64,000 nucleotides of DNA from SHZI01 sp964407855. Its GTDB lineage: Bacteria; Pseudomonadota; Gammaproteobacteria; Steroidobacterales; GCA-2729495. The translations under genes were made by a program, and so were the position numbers. The notes beneath the pieces are model-generated. The model was not told the origin of the DNA, did not search any database, and worked only from the letters and a program-made list of their open reading frames with translations. Of this stretch, positions 26,584 through 34,680 are shown one piece after another. The stretch is taken from NCBI GenBank assembly GCA_964407855.1, contig CAYOXI010000005.1:1-64000 (forward strand), in the 5' to 3' direction. Numbering within the stretch: position 1 is the first letter of the stretch; each line of letters starts with the position of its first letter.

Positions 26584-27080
26584 TTGCTGAAAAACTCGCG
26601 CTGGAAGCGGACAGCCAGCGCCTTCGTTTCGTCAGACGGGGTCGCCTCCACCGTGAACACCAGCGTTTCCTCGTTGGCGACTGCCACGTCCCCGATATAG
26701 TAGATCGCATCGCCATCCTGCAACTCCCGGATGGCCATGTCCTTGAATTGCCCGTTGAGATTGACGGCCCGGACAACGACCTTGCCCGCCACCGGTGTCG
26801 TCCCCGGACCATCCGCTGACTTCCGGAGGATCGAGACATTGAGCAGCGCCCGGTTCGGGCTGCGCGTGATGTTGTAGCTGCGGGCCACCTCCGGGGTCAG
26901 CCGGTCGGTGCGCAGCGCAACGAAGTGCAGTTCGTAGTCACCAAAATCCCGCGACGATGCGGTGGGGGGTTCCAGGGGCAGGGCCGATGCGCCGGGCGCT
27001 TCAGGTGCCGGCGACTGTCCGCAGGCAGCCAGCAGGACGATGCTCCAACCGACGGTGAAGAGTCGCGTGAGCCGTTTCAT
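26580..27080 (-). CDS. DUF4426 domain lipoprotein
   Basis: A 166-residue envelope lipoprotein with signal and lipobox ending LLAACG. The DUF4426 core shows DYELHFVALRTDRLTPEVA, YNITRSPNRALLNVS and DAIYYIGDVAVANEETL. In Pseudomonas this gene ends a yggS-proC-yggT-metX-metW-DUF4426 run; here the order is the same but metX and metW are missing. Function unknown. Confidence 0.82.
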   Translation of the reverse strand: MKRLTRLFTVGWSIVLLAACGQSPAPEAPGASALPLEPPTASSRDFGDYELHFVALRTDRLTPEVARSYNITRSPNRALLNVSILRKSADGPGTTPVAGKVVVRAVNLNGQFKDMAIRELQDGDAIYYIGDVAVANEETLVFTVEATPSDETKALAVRFQREFFSN

Positions 27081-27163
27081 GGTCTGGCTGCTCCGGTGAG
27101 AAGGTCCGTGCCCCGACTATAAACCTTCGGTTACGTGCTGTCTTTTCCGGAACCGGGATCCCT

Positions 27164-27748
27164 TCAGAACAGCGAACGGGCCGCCGGCGAGCAGAGCATC
27201 GAAGCCAGCAACTGGCCCGTCGGCAGCAGGATCGTGCTGGCCTGGATCGCGATCATCGCAAAGATCGGCGACAGGTCCAGGCCGGCAATGGGCGGAATGA
27301 AGCGGCGAAACGGCGCGAGTACTGGTGCTACCAGGGCCGCCACCAGTGCTGCGCCGGGGTTGTAGCCGCCCTGACCGACCCAGCTCAGCACCACGTGGAT
27401 CAGGATCGCCCAGAAGTAGATCTTCAGCACCAGCGACACCAGCCCGAGCAGGGCCACTGCCAGGATCTGCCAGAGCTCCGTACTGCCAACGCAGGCCAGG
27501 TTCAGCAGGACGGCGGTACCAGCCACCTGCAGGGCCAGCAGGGCCGCCAGCGTGCCCGTGTCCAGCCGGCCCATGGCTGGCAACAGGCGCCGGAGTGGCA
27601 CGACAAGGGGATTGGTCACCCGGACGATGAAGTCCAGCAGTGGATTCCGGCCCGTCGGGCGGGACCACTGGAGCATCAGTCGCAGCGCGAAAGTCAGCAG
27701 GTACAGGTCGAACAGCGTCCGCAGGACGAAGACCAGTGCATCAGACAT
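27164..27748 (-). CDS. YggT family membrane protein
   Basis: A 194-residue integral membrane protein made of two YggT repeats, each with two hydrophobic helices and a conserved loop: NPLVVPLRRLLPAMG and APVLAPFRRFIPPIAG. The family is linked with osmotic stress and, in other phyla, cell division or thylakoid biogenesis. It follows proC by 3 bases in the same operon. Confidence 0.9.
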   Translation of the reverse strand: MSDALVFVLRTLFDLYLLTFALRLMLQWSRPTGRNPLLDFIVRVTNPLVVPLRRLLPAMGRLDTGTLAALLALQVAGTAVLLNLACVGSTELWQILAVALLGLVSLVLKIYFWAILIHVVLSWVGQGGYNPGAALVAALVAPVLAPFRRFIPPIAGLDLSPIFAMIAIQASTILLPTGQLLASMLCSPAARSLF

Positions 27749-27751
27749 GGA

Positions 27752-28597
27752 TCAGCTTTTCCTTTCCGCGCCCAGTTCGGCGGCGCGATCCCTGGCCGCT
27801 GTCAGTGCACGTTGCACCACCGCGCCCAGCCCGGCTGAGGCGAATACCCCGAGCGCCGCTGCCGTGGTGCCTCCGGGCGACGTGACAGCCGCCCGGAGCG
27901 TCGCGGGCTCAGTGCCGGTTTCGGCCACCACCCGGGCCGCACCGAGGGCTGTCTGCCGGGTCAGCGTGGCCGCGAGGTCGGGAGGCAGGCCGAGTTGCCG
28001 GGCAGCCTGCTCCATGTGCTCCATCAGCAGATAGAAATACGCGGGTCCACTGCCGGAGACAGCCGTCACCGCATCCATCAGCGATTCGTCGCTGAGCCAT
28101 ACGGCAGCACCGGTGGCCGTCGCCACATACTCGGCGGCCTCGCGATGCGCCGCGCCGGCGCCCGCTGATGCGACGAGGGCCGAGATGCCGGCGCGGATCG
28201 TCGCGGGCTGGTTTGGCATCACCCGGACGATGGGTGTCGCGGTTCCAAGCCAGGACTGCAGGGAGCGCAGCGGTATACCTGCTGCGACCGATAGCACGAG
28301 CTGGCCGCCTGGCCGTGGGGCCTTGCCGAGATCCCCGCAGACAGTGGGCATCATCTGGGGCTTTACAGCCAGAACCAGCACGTCCGCCGCCGCCGCCGCG
28401 CCGGCATTGTCCGCGTGCACCACAAGGCCCGTGTGGAGGCCAGCCATCAGGGCCCGTTGCGCGGGGTCAGGCTCGGCGACCACGAGCCGATCGGGTAGAT
28501 GCCCGGCTTGCAGCAGCCCACCCACCAGCGCCCTGGCCATGTTGCCGCCCCCCACGAGGCTGATTCTCAACTGCGAAAACTGCTGCGAAAGTTTCAT
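27752..28597 (-). CDS. proC: Pyrroline-5-carboxylate reductase
   Basis: Last step of proline synthesis, reducing pyrroline-5-carboxylate with NAD(P)H. It has 281 residues. The Rossmann motif is VGGGNMARALVGGLL, and the C-terminal signature VSGSGPAYFYLLMEHM with the serine/threonine-rich SPGGTTAAAL is present. The start overlaps the yggS stop as ATGA, fitting the widespread yggS-proC operon. Confidence 0.95.
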   Translation of the reverse strand: MKLSQQFSQLRISLVGGGNMARALVGGLLQAGHLPDRLVVAEPDPAQRALMAGLHTGLVVHADNAGAAAAADVLVLAVKPQMMPTVCGDLGKAPRPGGQLVLSVAAGIPLRSLQSWLGTATPIVRVMPNQPATIRAGISALVASAGAGAAHREAAEYVATATGAAVWLSDESLMDAVTAVSGSGPAYFYLLMEHMEQAARQLGLPPDLAATLTRQTALGAARVVAETGTEPATLRAAVTSPGGTTAAALGVFASAGLGAVVQRALTAARDRAAELGAERKS

Positions 28598-29295
28598 GGA
28601 CGGGGTCCGAACAGTGCCGTGCCAATGCGGATCATCGTGCTGCCTTCCTCGATTGCAAGCTCGAAGTCATCAGACATCCCCATGGACAGCGTGTCCAGCG
28701 CGTGACCCTGGTCGTTCAGTTCATCGCGCAGGGTCCGCACTGCCCGGAACTCGGCCCGCAGGGCCGCCGGTGCGAGGCCTGCCTGCGGGATCACCATCAG
28801 GCCCCGGAGGCGTAACCGGGACAACCCGCCGATCAGGGTCGCGAGGGCGGGAATCTCCTCCGGCGCACAGCCCGGCCGATCCGGACGTCCGGCCGATTCC
28901 ACCGGGCTTGCCGCGGGACGAACCTGGATACACACCTGAAGTGGTTCCCCATAGTGCCCCCGCTGGGCCGCCAGCCGCTCTGCCACCCGTGGCGAGGCTA
29001 CCGTCTGGACCCAGCCGAACGCGGCGGCAATATCCCGGGTCTTGTTGGCCTGGATCCGGCCGATGAAATGCCAGACTGCATCACGGTTAAAGGCCGCAAT
29101 CTTGGGCAATGCTTCCTGCAGGTAGTTCTCGCCGAAATGGCGGAGGCCCGCGGCGAGGGCACCCTGCACCACCTGCGCGGGTTGCCCCTTGCTGACGGCC
29201 AGGATGACCACATCCGAGGCGGCGCGGCCACAGCGGGCCGTGGCCAGCGCCACGCGGTGGTGAATTTTGCCAAGGTGATCCGTGATTCCCGTCAC
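28594..29295 (-). CDS. yggS: YggS family pyridoxal phosphate homeostasis protein
   Basis: A PLP-binding protein of 233 residues with the alanine-racemase-like barrel but no known catalysis; it balances vitamin B6 and amino acid pools. Visible: AVSKGQPAQVV with the PLP lysine, FGENYLQEAL, WHFIGRIQANKTRDI and LSMGMSDDFELAIEEGSTMI with the phosphate-binding end. It is the first gene of the yggS-proC-yggT-DUF4426 operon and divergent from pilT. Confidence 0.94.
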   Translation of the reverse strand: MTGITDHLGKIHHRVALATARCGRAASDVVILAVSKGQPAQVVQGALAAGLRHFGENYLQEALPKIAAFNRDAVWHFIGRIQANKTRDIAAAFGWVQTVASPRVAERLAAQRGHYGEPLQVCIQVRPAASPVESAGRPDRPGCAPEEIPALATLIGGLSRLRLRGLMVIPQAGLAPAALRAEFRAVRTLRDELNDQGHALDTLSMGMSDDFELAIEEGSTMIRIGTALFGPRP

Positions 29296-29375
29296 GACCG
29301 CGCTACCGGGCTGACTGTACTATGTTCACTGCGGGATCCGGTTATGGAAATCGCGGGCAAGGGCTGGGGTGAAAA

Positions 29376-30416
29376 ATGGCTGTCGATATCGCGCAACTGC
29401 TGGCGTTCGCAGTAAAGAGCAAAGCGTCGGACCTGCATCTGTCGGCTGGTGTTCCGCCGATGATCCGTGTGGACGGTGACGTCAAGCGGGTGAACATGCC
29501 GGCGCTGGGCCATAAGGATGTGCATAGCATGGTCTATGACATCATGAACGACAAGCAGCGCAAAGACTACGAGGAGTTCCTCGAGACCGACTTCTCCTTC
29601 GAGATTCCCAAGCTGGCCCGCTTCCGGGTCAATGCCTACAACCAGATGCGCGGTGCCGGCGCCGTTTTCCGGACCATCCCCTCGATCATCCAGACCCTCG
29701 AGGACCTCAAGGCCCCGCCGATTTTCAAGGACATTGCGATGTACCCGCGGGGTATCGTGCTGGTCACCGGGCCAACCGGTTCCGGCAAGTCGACCACCCT
29801 CGCGGCGATGATCGACTACATCAACGACCACAAGCCCGACCACATCCTCACCATCGAGGATCCCATCGAGTTCGTCCACGAGAGCAAGCGCTGCCTGATC
29901 AACCAGCGGGAGGTACACCGGGATACCCTGGGCTTCAGCGAAGCCCTGCGCTCGGCACTTCGTGAGGACCCGGACGTTATCCTGGTGGGCGAAATGCGCG
30001 ACCTGGAGACCATCCGCCTGGCCCTCACCGCAGCCGAGACCGGCCATCTCGTCTTCGGCACACTGCATACCAGTTCGGCCGCCAAGACCATGGACCGGAT
30101 CATCGATGTGTTCCCGGCCCAGGAGAAGGAAATGGTCCGGGCGATGCTGTCGGAATCCCTGCGCGCCGTCATCTCACAGGCACTGCTGAAGCGGAATGGG
30201 GGAGGCCGGGTGGCCGCCCACGAGATCATGATCGGTACCGCAGCAATCCGGAACCTGATCCGGGAGGGAAAGGTGGCCCAGATGTACTCCGCGATCCAGA
30301 CCGGTCACAAGGAAGGCATGCAGACTCTTGACCAGTGCCTGACCGAACTGCTTTCCCGGGGTGTGATCACCAAGGAAGAAGCGCGCTTCAAGGCGCAGAA
30401 CAAGGACAACTTCTAG
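29376..30416 (+). CDS. pilT: Type IV pilus retraction ATPase PilT
   Basis: Hexameric cytoplasmic motor that retracts type IV pili and drives twitching. The 346 residues are full length. Walker A is GPTGSGKST (about 132), followed by the Asp box, the Walker B region EDPDVILVGEMRD, the His box TGHLVFGTLHTSSAAKTMDR and the PilT-specific C-terminal AIRNLIREGKVAQMYS. GGGGTGA precedes the ATG by about 5 bases. It is the first of three related ATPase genes. Confidence 0.97.
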   Translation: MAVDIAQLLAFAVKSKASDLHLSAGVPPMIRVDGDVKRVNMPALGHKDVHSMVYDIMNDKQRKDYEEFLETDFSFEIPKLARFRVNAYNQMRGAGAVFRTIPSIIQTLEDLKAPPIFKDIAMYPRGIVLVTGPTGSGKSTTLAAMIDYINDHKPDHILTIEDPIEFVHESKRCLINQREVHRDTLGFSEALRSALREDPDVILVGEMRDLETIRLALTAAETGHLVFGTLHTSSAAKTMDRIIDVFPAQEKEMVRAMLSESLRAVISQALLKRNGGGRVAAHEIMIGTAAIRNLIREGKVAQMYSAIQTGHKEGMQTLDQCLTELLSRGVITKEEARFKAQNKDNF

Positions 30417-30455
30417 CCCTGGCGGGCTGGAGGACGGTCCCAGGGAGTCACGACG

Positions 30456-31619
30456 ATGGAACGCGACCAGGCAACCAAGCTGATTCAGGCCCTGCTGCGG
30501 AAGATGGTGGACAAGAACGGGTCCGACCTCTTCATCACGGCCGGGTTTCCACCTGCGATCAAGATCGACGGCGAGATTCACCGCGCAGGGGAACAGCCCC
30601 TGACGGCGGATGAGAGCGCCGTGATCGTGCGCTCCATCATGAACGACCGGCAGGCACGGGAGTTTGACGCCACGAAGGAATGCAACTTTGCCATCAGCCC
30701 CCAGGGAATCGGCCGTTTCCGCGTAAGTGCCTTCATCCAGCAGGCTCAGGTTGGCGCCGTGATGCGCCGGATCATCACCAAGATCCCCACGCTGGAGGAG
30801 CTGGAGCTGCCTCCGGTGATGCGTGAGATCGCGCTCACCAAGCGCGGCCTCGTGATCGTCGTGGGCGCTACCGGGTCGGGCAAGTCCACCACGCTGGCAG
30901 CCATGGTGCATTGCCGGAACATGAATACCCGGGGACACATTGTCACTGTCGAGGACCCTGTCGAGTATGTGCACCCCCATGGCCGCTGCGTGGTAACGCA
31001 GCGGGAGGTCGGCGTTGACACCGAAGGCTGGCACGCGGCGCTCAAGAACACCCTGCGTCAGGCCCCGGATGTGATCATGATCGGCGAGATCCGTGACCGC
31101 GAGACCATGGAATACGGCATCCAGTTTGCCGAGACCGGTCACCTGTGCCTTGCCACCCTGCATGCCAACAGCGCCAACCAGGCTCTCGACCGTGTCATCA
31201 ATTTCTTTCCTGAGGAGAAGCGTAACCAGCTGCTCATGGACCTGTCACTCAACGTCAAGGCGCTGATCTCCCAGCGACTGATTCCACGGGACGGCATGGT
31301 TGGCCGGATTGCCTCGATGGAGGTGATGCTGCAGTCGCCGCTGATCTCGGAGCTGATCTTCAAGGGCGAAGTCACCCGCATCAAGGAAATCATGGCCAAG
31401 TCCACGCGGCTCGGCATGCAGACCTTCGACCAGGATCTCTTCCAGCTCTACGAAACCGGCAAGATCTCCTACGAGGAGGCCATGCGCAATGCTGACTCGA
31501 AGAACGAGCTCCGCCTGAAGATCAAGCTGGAGAGCAAGCGGGACCGGACAGTAGCCGCCGACGACTCCGGCGGGCTGGAGCTGCAGGAAGAAGAGAAGAG
31601 AAAGGCCGCCTTCTTTTAG
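30456..31619 (+). CDS. pilU: Type IV pilus PilT-like ATPase PilU
   Basis: PilT-dependent accessory retraction motor of 387 residues. It follows Pseudomonas PilU along its length, for example LVIVVGATGSGKST, TLRQAPDVIMIGEIRD, ETGHLCLATLHANSANQALD and the extended charged C-terminal tail. It starts 39 bases after pilT. PilU normally needs PilT to act and helps under load. Confidence 0.94.
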   Translation: MERDQATKLIQALLRKMVDKNGSDLFITAGFPPAIKIDGEIHRAGEQPLTADESAVIVRSIMNDRQAREFDATKECNFAISPQGIGRFRVSAFIQQAQVGAVMRRIITKIPTLEELELPPVMREIALTKRGLVIVVGATGSGKSTTLAAMVHCRNMNTRGHIVTVEDPVEYVHPHGRCVVTQREVGVDTEGWHAALKNTLRQAPDVIMIGEIRDRETMEYGIQFAETGHLCLATLHANSANQALDRVINFFPEEKRNQLLMDLSLNVKALISQRLIPRDGMVGRIASMEVMLQSPLISELIFKGEVTRIKEIMAKSTRLGMQTFDQDLFQLYETGKISYEEAMRNADSKNELRLKIKLESKRDRTVAADDSGGLELQEEEKRKAAFF

Positions 31620-31631
31620 GCCGCGCGATCC

Positions 31632-32687
31632 ATGAACGTTCAGCCACTCTTCAATCTTATGGTCGAGAAACGGGCCTCAGACCTGTTCCTCACCTGCTTC
31701 GCCCCGGTAAAGATCAAGATCGACGGCAAGATCATTCCTGTGAACAAGCTGGAACTGACGCCCCAGATGGTGCGCCAGGCCGCCATGGAGCTAATGACCG
31801 GCGAGCAGCTTGAGGAGTTCAACCGCGAGCTCGAGATCGACTTTGCGGTATCAAAGCCAGGGCTCGGCCGGTTTCGCGTGAACATCTTTCACCAGCGGAG
31901 CAACGTGGCTCTGGTGATGCGCTACATCACCCACGAGATGCCCGACCTGGATGCGATCGGGATGCCGCCGATCCTCAAGGACCTGATCATGTTCCGGCGC
32001 GGGCTGCTGCTGATGGTCGGCGCCACAGGGTCCGGAAAATCCACCACCCTGGCAGGGATGATCAATTACCGGAACGAGAAGACGGCCTCCCATATCATTA
32101 CCATCGAGGACCCTATCGAGTTCCTCCACAGCAACAAGAAATCGATCGTCAACCAGCGGGAAATCGGCGTGGACACCCGATCCTACGCCCGGGCGCTGAA
32201 AAGCGCGATGCGGGAAGCGCCCGACGTGATCCTCGTGGGCGAAGTCCGGGACCGCGATACGATGCAAACCACCATCGACCTCGCCGGCACAGGTCACCTG
32301 GCCGTTGCCACCTTGCATTCGAACAACGCCCCCGAGACGCTCGACCGGATCATCAACCTGTTCCCCGAGGAGCAGCACCCGCAGATCTACATGGATCTGT
32401 CACAGTACCTGCGGGCGATCATCTCCCAGCGACTGGTGCGCAGCACTGACGGCCAGCGCGTGGCCGCCGTCGAAGTGATGCTGAACACCCCCCGCATCGC
32501 CGAGCTGATCCAGCAGGGCGACGTCAGTCGGGTCAAGGAGTCCTTCAGTGAGAGCACTGAACAGGGGATGCAGACCTTCGACCAGTCCCTGCTTCGGCTC
32601 TACAAGGACGGCAGGATCTCGATGGAGGAGGCCCTGGCCAACGCCGACTCCCGTTCAAATCTCGAGGCGCAGATTCACTTCGCCTAG
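31632..32687 (+). CDS. Third PilT/PilU family ATPase (PilU-like paralogue)
   Basis: A 351-residue ATPase with complete motifs: GATGSGKST (Walker A), REAPDVILVGEVRDRDTM (Walker B) and LAGTGHLAVATLHSNNAPETLDR (His box). Its N-terminal VEKRASDLFLT and RFRVNIFHQRSN place it near PilU, but it differs enough from the preceding gene to be an old paralogue rather than a recent copy. It is 12 bases downstream of pilU and so in the same operon. Its job is unknown; specialised retraction or a PilU-like helper are options. Confidence 0.9.
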   Translation: MNVQPLFNLMVEKRASDLFLTCFAPVKIKIDGKIIPVNKLELTPQMVRQAAMELMTGEQLEEFNRELEIDFAVSKPGLGRFRVNIFHQRSNVALVMRYITHEMPDLDAIGMPPILKDLIMFRRGLLLMVGATGSGKSTTLAGMINYRNEKTASHIITIEDPIEFLHSNKKSIVNQREIGVDTRSYARALKSAMREAPDVILVGEVRDRDTMQTTIDLAGTGHLAVATLHSNNAPETLDRIINLFPEEQHPQIYMDLSQYLRAIISQRLVRSTDGQRVAAVEVMLNTPRIAELIQQGDVSRVKESFSESTEQGMQTFDQSLLRLYKDGRISMEEALANADSRSNLEAQIHFA

Positions 32688-32722
32688 CGGGGGGCCACCC
32701 TCGTCGAGGGCCGCGACCGGCT

Positions 32723-33610
32723 TCAGAGGAAGCCCTCGACACTACGCCCGTCGAAGACCGGCCCGTCCACGCACACCCGTTTCATCTGCCGCTCGCCATT
32801 GACGAGTACCGGCACCACGCAGCCCGCGCAGCCACCCACGGCGCAGGCCATGAACTCCTCGAGGCAAAGCTGGCTGGGCAGGCCTGAACCGGCCGCCAGC
32901 TGCTGCACAGCCCGCAGCATGGGTGTCGGTCCGCAGGCATAGATCGTCATCCGGTCGCGCGCGGCAGCGGGCTGGTTGTGGATCCAGGCACCGGCCAGTG
33001 CCGTCACGTAGCCGGCATGGCAGCCGGGCAGGCCGGCGAAGCTTGACAGGCGGCAGGGCACGCCCAGTTCTTCCATCCGGGTGAGCGTGCCCGTGGCATC
33101 GGGTGGCAGACCGTCGACAGCCAGTTGCGCCGCCCGGGTGTCGAAGGGCAAGGGCAATTCCGAGCCGAAGAAGGCCAGGGGTGACCACGGTTCGCTGCCA
33201 GGCTGGCGGGCCAGGCTGTCTGCCAGGAACATCAGGGGAGGGATGCCCACACCGCCCCCGATCAGCAGCGCAACGGGTCGCGCGGGATCCGGCCTGAAAC
33301 CCTGACCAATGGGTCCGAGCAGGCTCAGTCTCGCGCCCGGCTCCGTGGCGGACAGCGCCTGCAGCCCCTGTCCCACAACCTTGTAGAGCACCTCGATCCA
33401 GCCTTCCACCGGATGAGCGCCCAGGATGGACAGCGGGCGGCGCATCGGAATCGTCGCCGCACATTGCAGGTGTACAAAGCTGCCGGGCGTGGCGGCCCGG
33501 GCACACTCCGGAGCCTCCAGGCGGAGCACGTACTGCCCACCCGGATAGCGGTCATGGCGCAGCACCGTTGCGTCGCCGTAATGGATGGTGCCCCGGTGTG
33601 CCTTTTGCAT
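32723..33610 (-). CDS. pyrK: Dihydroorotate dehydrogenase electron transfer subunit-like (PyrK)
   Basis: A 295-residue ferredoxin-reductase-like flavoprotein. The FAD motif is RRPLSIL, the NAD site GGGVGIPP and CGPTPML, and the C-terminal four-Cys [2Fe-2S] site sits in ACAVGGCAGCVVPV plus RVCVDGPVF. ATG at 33610 (MQKAHRGT) is preferred to an upstream start because earlier residues look random. In PyrK/PyrDB enzymes it passes electrons to NAD, but no pyrD lies here. In Pseudomonas this position between pilU and ruvX holds pyrimidine genes. Confidence 0.82.
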   Translation of the reverse strand: MQKAHRGTIHYGDATVLRHDRYPGGQYVLRLEAPECARAATPGSFVHLQCAATIPMRRPLSILGAHPVEGWIEVLYKVVGQGLQALSATEPGARLSLLGPIGQGFRPDPARPVALLIGGGVGIPPLMFLADSLARQPGSEPWSPLAFFGSELPLPFDTRAAQLAVDGLPPDATGTLTRMEELGVPCRLSSFAGLPGCHAGYVTALAGAWIHNQPAAARDRMTIYACGPTPMLRAVQQLAAGSGLPSQLCLEEFMACAVGGCAGCVVPVLVNGERQMKRVCVDGPVFDGRSVEGFL

Positions 33611-33627
33611 GTTCTTGTTCGTGGTGG

Positions 33628-34062
33628 TCACTGATCCAGCCAGGTCTCGGCAATCACGCAAGCGGCCACCGCGTCCACATCCCCGCTGCGGACCTTGCGG
33701 GTGCGCGCGCCGCTGCGGCGTTGCTCGCGCAGCCGGTCTTCGGCTTCGGCGGAACTCAGCCGCTCGTCCACCCGGGAAACCGCCAGCGGGTAGCGCCCGG
33801 CCAGCGCCGCCGCAAAACGCAGCGCGGCTGCTTCACTGTCTGAGGTTCCGGGGTTGCTGCGATTATACGGAACGCCCACCACGAGTTCGCCGGGCTGCCA
33901 TTCAGTAATGAGCCGGTCCACTTCGGGCCAGTCCGGTACGCCCTGTTGGGCAGCCAGCGTCCCGATGGGGGAGGCCAGCCGGGGATGGCGGTTGGCCAGT
34001 GCCACGCCGATCCGGCGCCCGCCGTGATCGAAGACCAGCGCTGACCCGGCGGGGCCGTTCAG
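33628..34062 (-). CDS. ruvX: Putative pre-16S rRNA nuclease / Holliday junction resolvase-like YqgF
   Basis: RNase H-fold nuclease that trims the 5' end of pre-16S rRNA. Read from a CTG at 34062 it gives 144 residues, near the usual 138, with the essential first acid in LVFDHGGRRIG, then VGVPYN, RVDERLSS and the last acid in DVDAVAA. The first canonical start (GTG, 34005) would remove the catalytic FDHG strand, and a TGA in frame closes the region upstream. The CTG forms a CTGA overlap with the algH stop, so it is likely translated by coupling. Confidence is high for the gene and moderate for the start. Confidence 0.88.
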   Translation of the reverse strand: MNGPAGSALVFDHGGRRIGVALANRHPRLASPIGTLAAQQGVPDWPEVDRLITEWQPGELVVGVPYNRSNPGTSDSEAAALRFAAALAGRYPLAVSRVDERLSSAEAEDRLREQRRSGARTRKVRSGDVDAVAACVIAETWLDQ

Positions 34063-34631
34063 GCGTGACCCGCCTGCGAGCTCAGGTTCATGAGGTCAAT
34101 GCCGAGCAGGCGGGCAGCCTCGCGCCAGCGCTGCTCGAAAGGCGTGTCGAACAGGATATGGGGTGCTGCCGGCACGCTGAGCCAGGCATTCTGCGCCAGT
34201 TCGCTTTCCAGCTGGCCTGCACCCCAGCCCGCGTAACCCAGCGCTACCACTGCCCGCCGTGGTCCCTGGCCACTGGCCATCGCGGTCAGGACGTCCTGCG
34301 ACGTGGTCACCAGGATCGCGTCGCTGACCGCGAGCGAGGCATCGAACTCACGTTCGGGACCGGGCGCCTCGTGCAGCACGAAGCCGCGCTCCTGGTGGAC
34401 GGGTCCGCCCTGGAGCACTGGCTGGCTGGCCAGGTCCGGATCAGCGCTGTCGAGGGACAACTGCTCAAAGATATTGCCGAGATTCATGTCCAGGGGACGG
34501 TTGATGACGATCCCCAGTGCGCCCTGGTCGCTGTGTTCGCAGATATAGGTGACGGTGCGGGAGAAATTGGGATCCTGCATCGCCGGCATGGCAATCAGCA
34601 GGTGCCCGGTCAGCCAGGTGGTCTCGCTCAT
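34059..34631 (-). CDS. algH: YqgE/AlgH family protein (UPF0301)
   Basis: A 190-residue protein of the YqgE/AlgH family, almost always paired with ruvX. Signatures: GHLLIAMPAMQDPNFSRTVTYICEH, GALGIVINRPL, GGPVHQERGFVLH and ALGYAGWGAGQLESEL. The biochemical role is unknown; in Pseudomonas it was linked to alginate gene control. It is upstream of ruvX with overlapping stop and start. Confidence 0.93.
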   Translation of the reverse strand: MSETTWLTGHLLIAMPAMQDPNFSRTVTYICEHSDQGALGIVINRPLDMNLGNIFEQLSLDSADPDLASQPVLQGGPVHQERGFVLHEAPGPEREFDASLAVSDAILVTTSQDVLTAMASGQGPRRAVVALGYAGWGAGQLESELAQNAWLSVPAAPHILFDTPFEQRWREAARLLGIDLMNLSSQAGHA

Positions 34632-34680
34632 GCCGTCAGTATCGGGGCGACGGCCGCGGTGGACAAGGGTTCGTCGGCAG

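Noticed and set aside
30456..32687. Assembly duplication of pilU
   Set aside because: The second and third ATPase genes differ through most of their length and in their C-terminal tails, so they are distinct paralogues.
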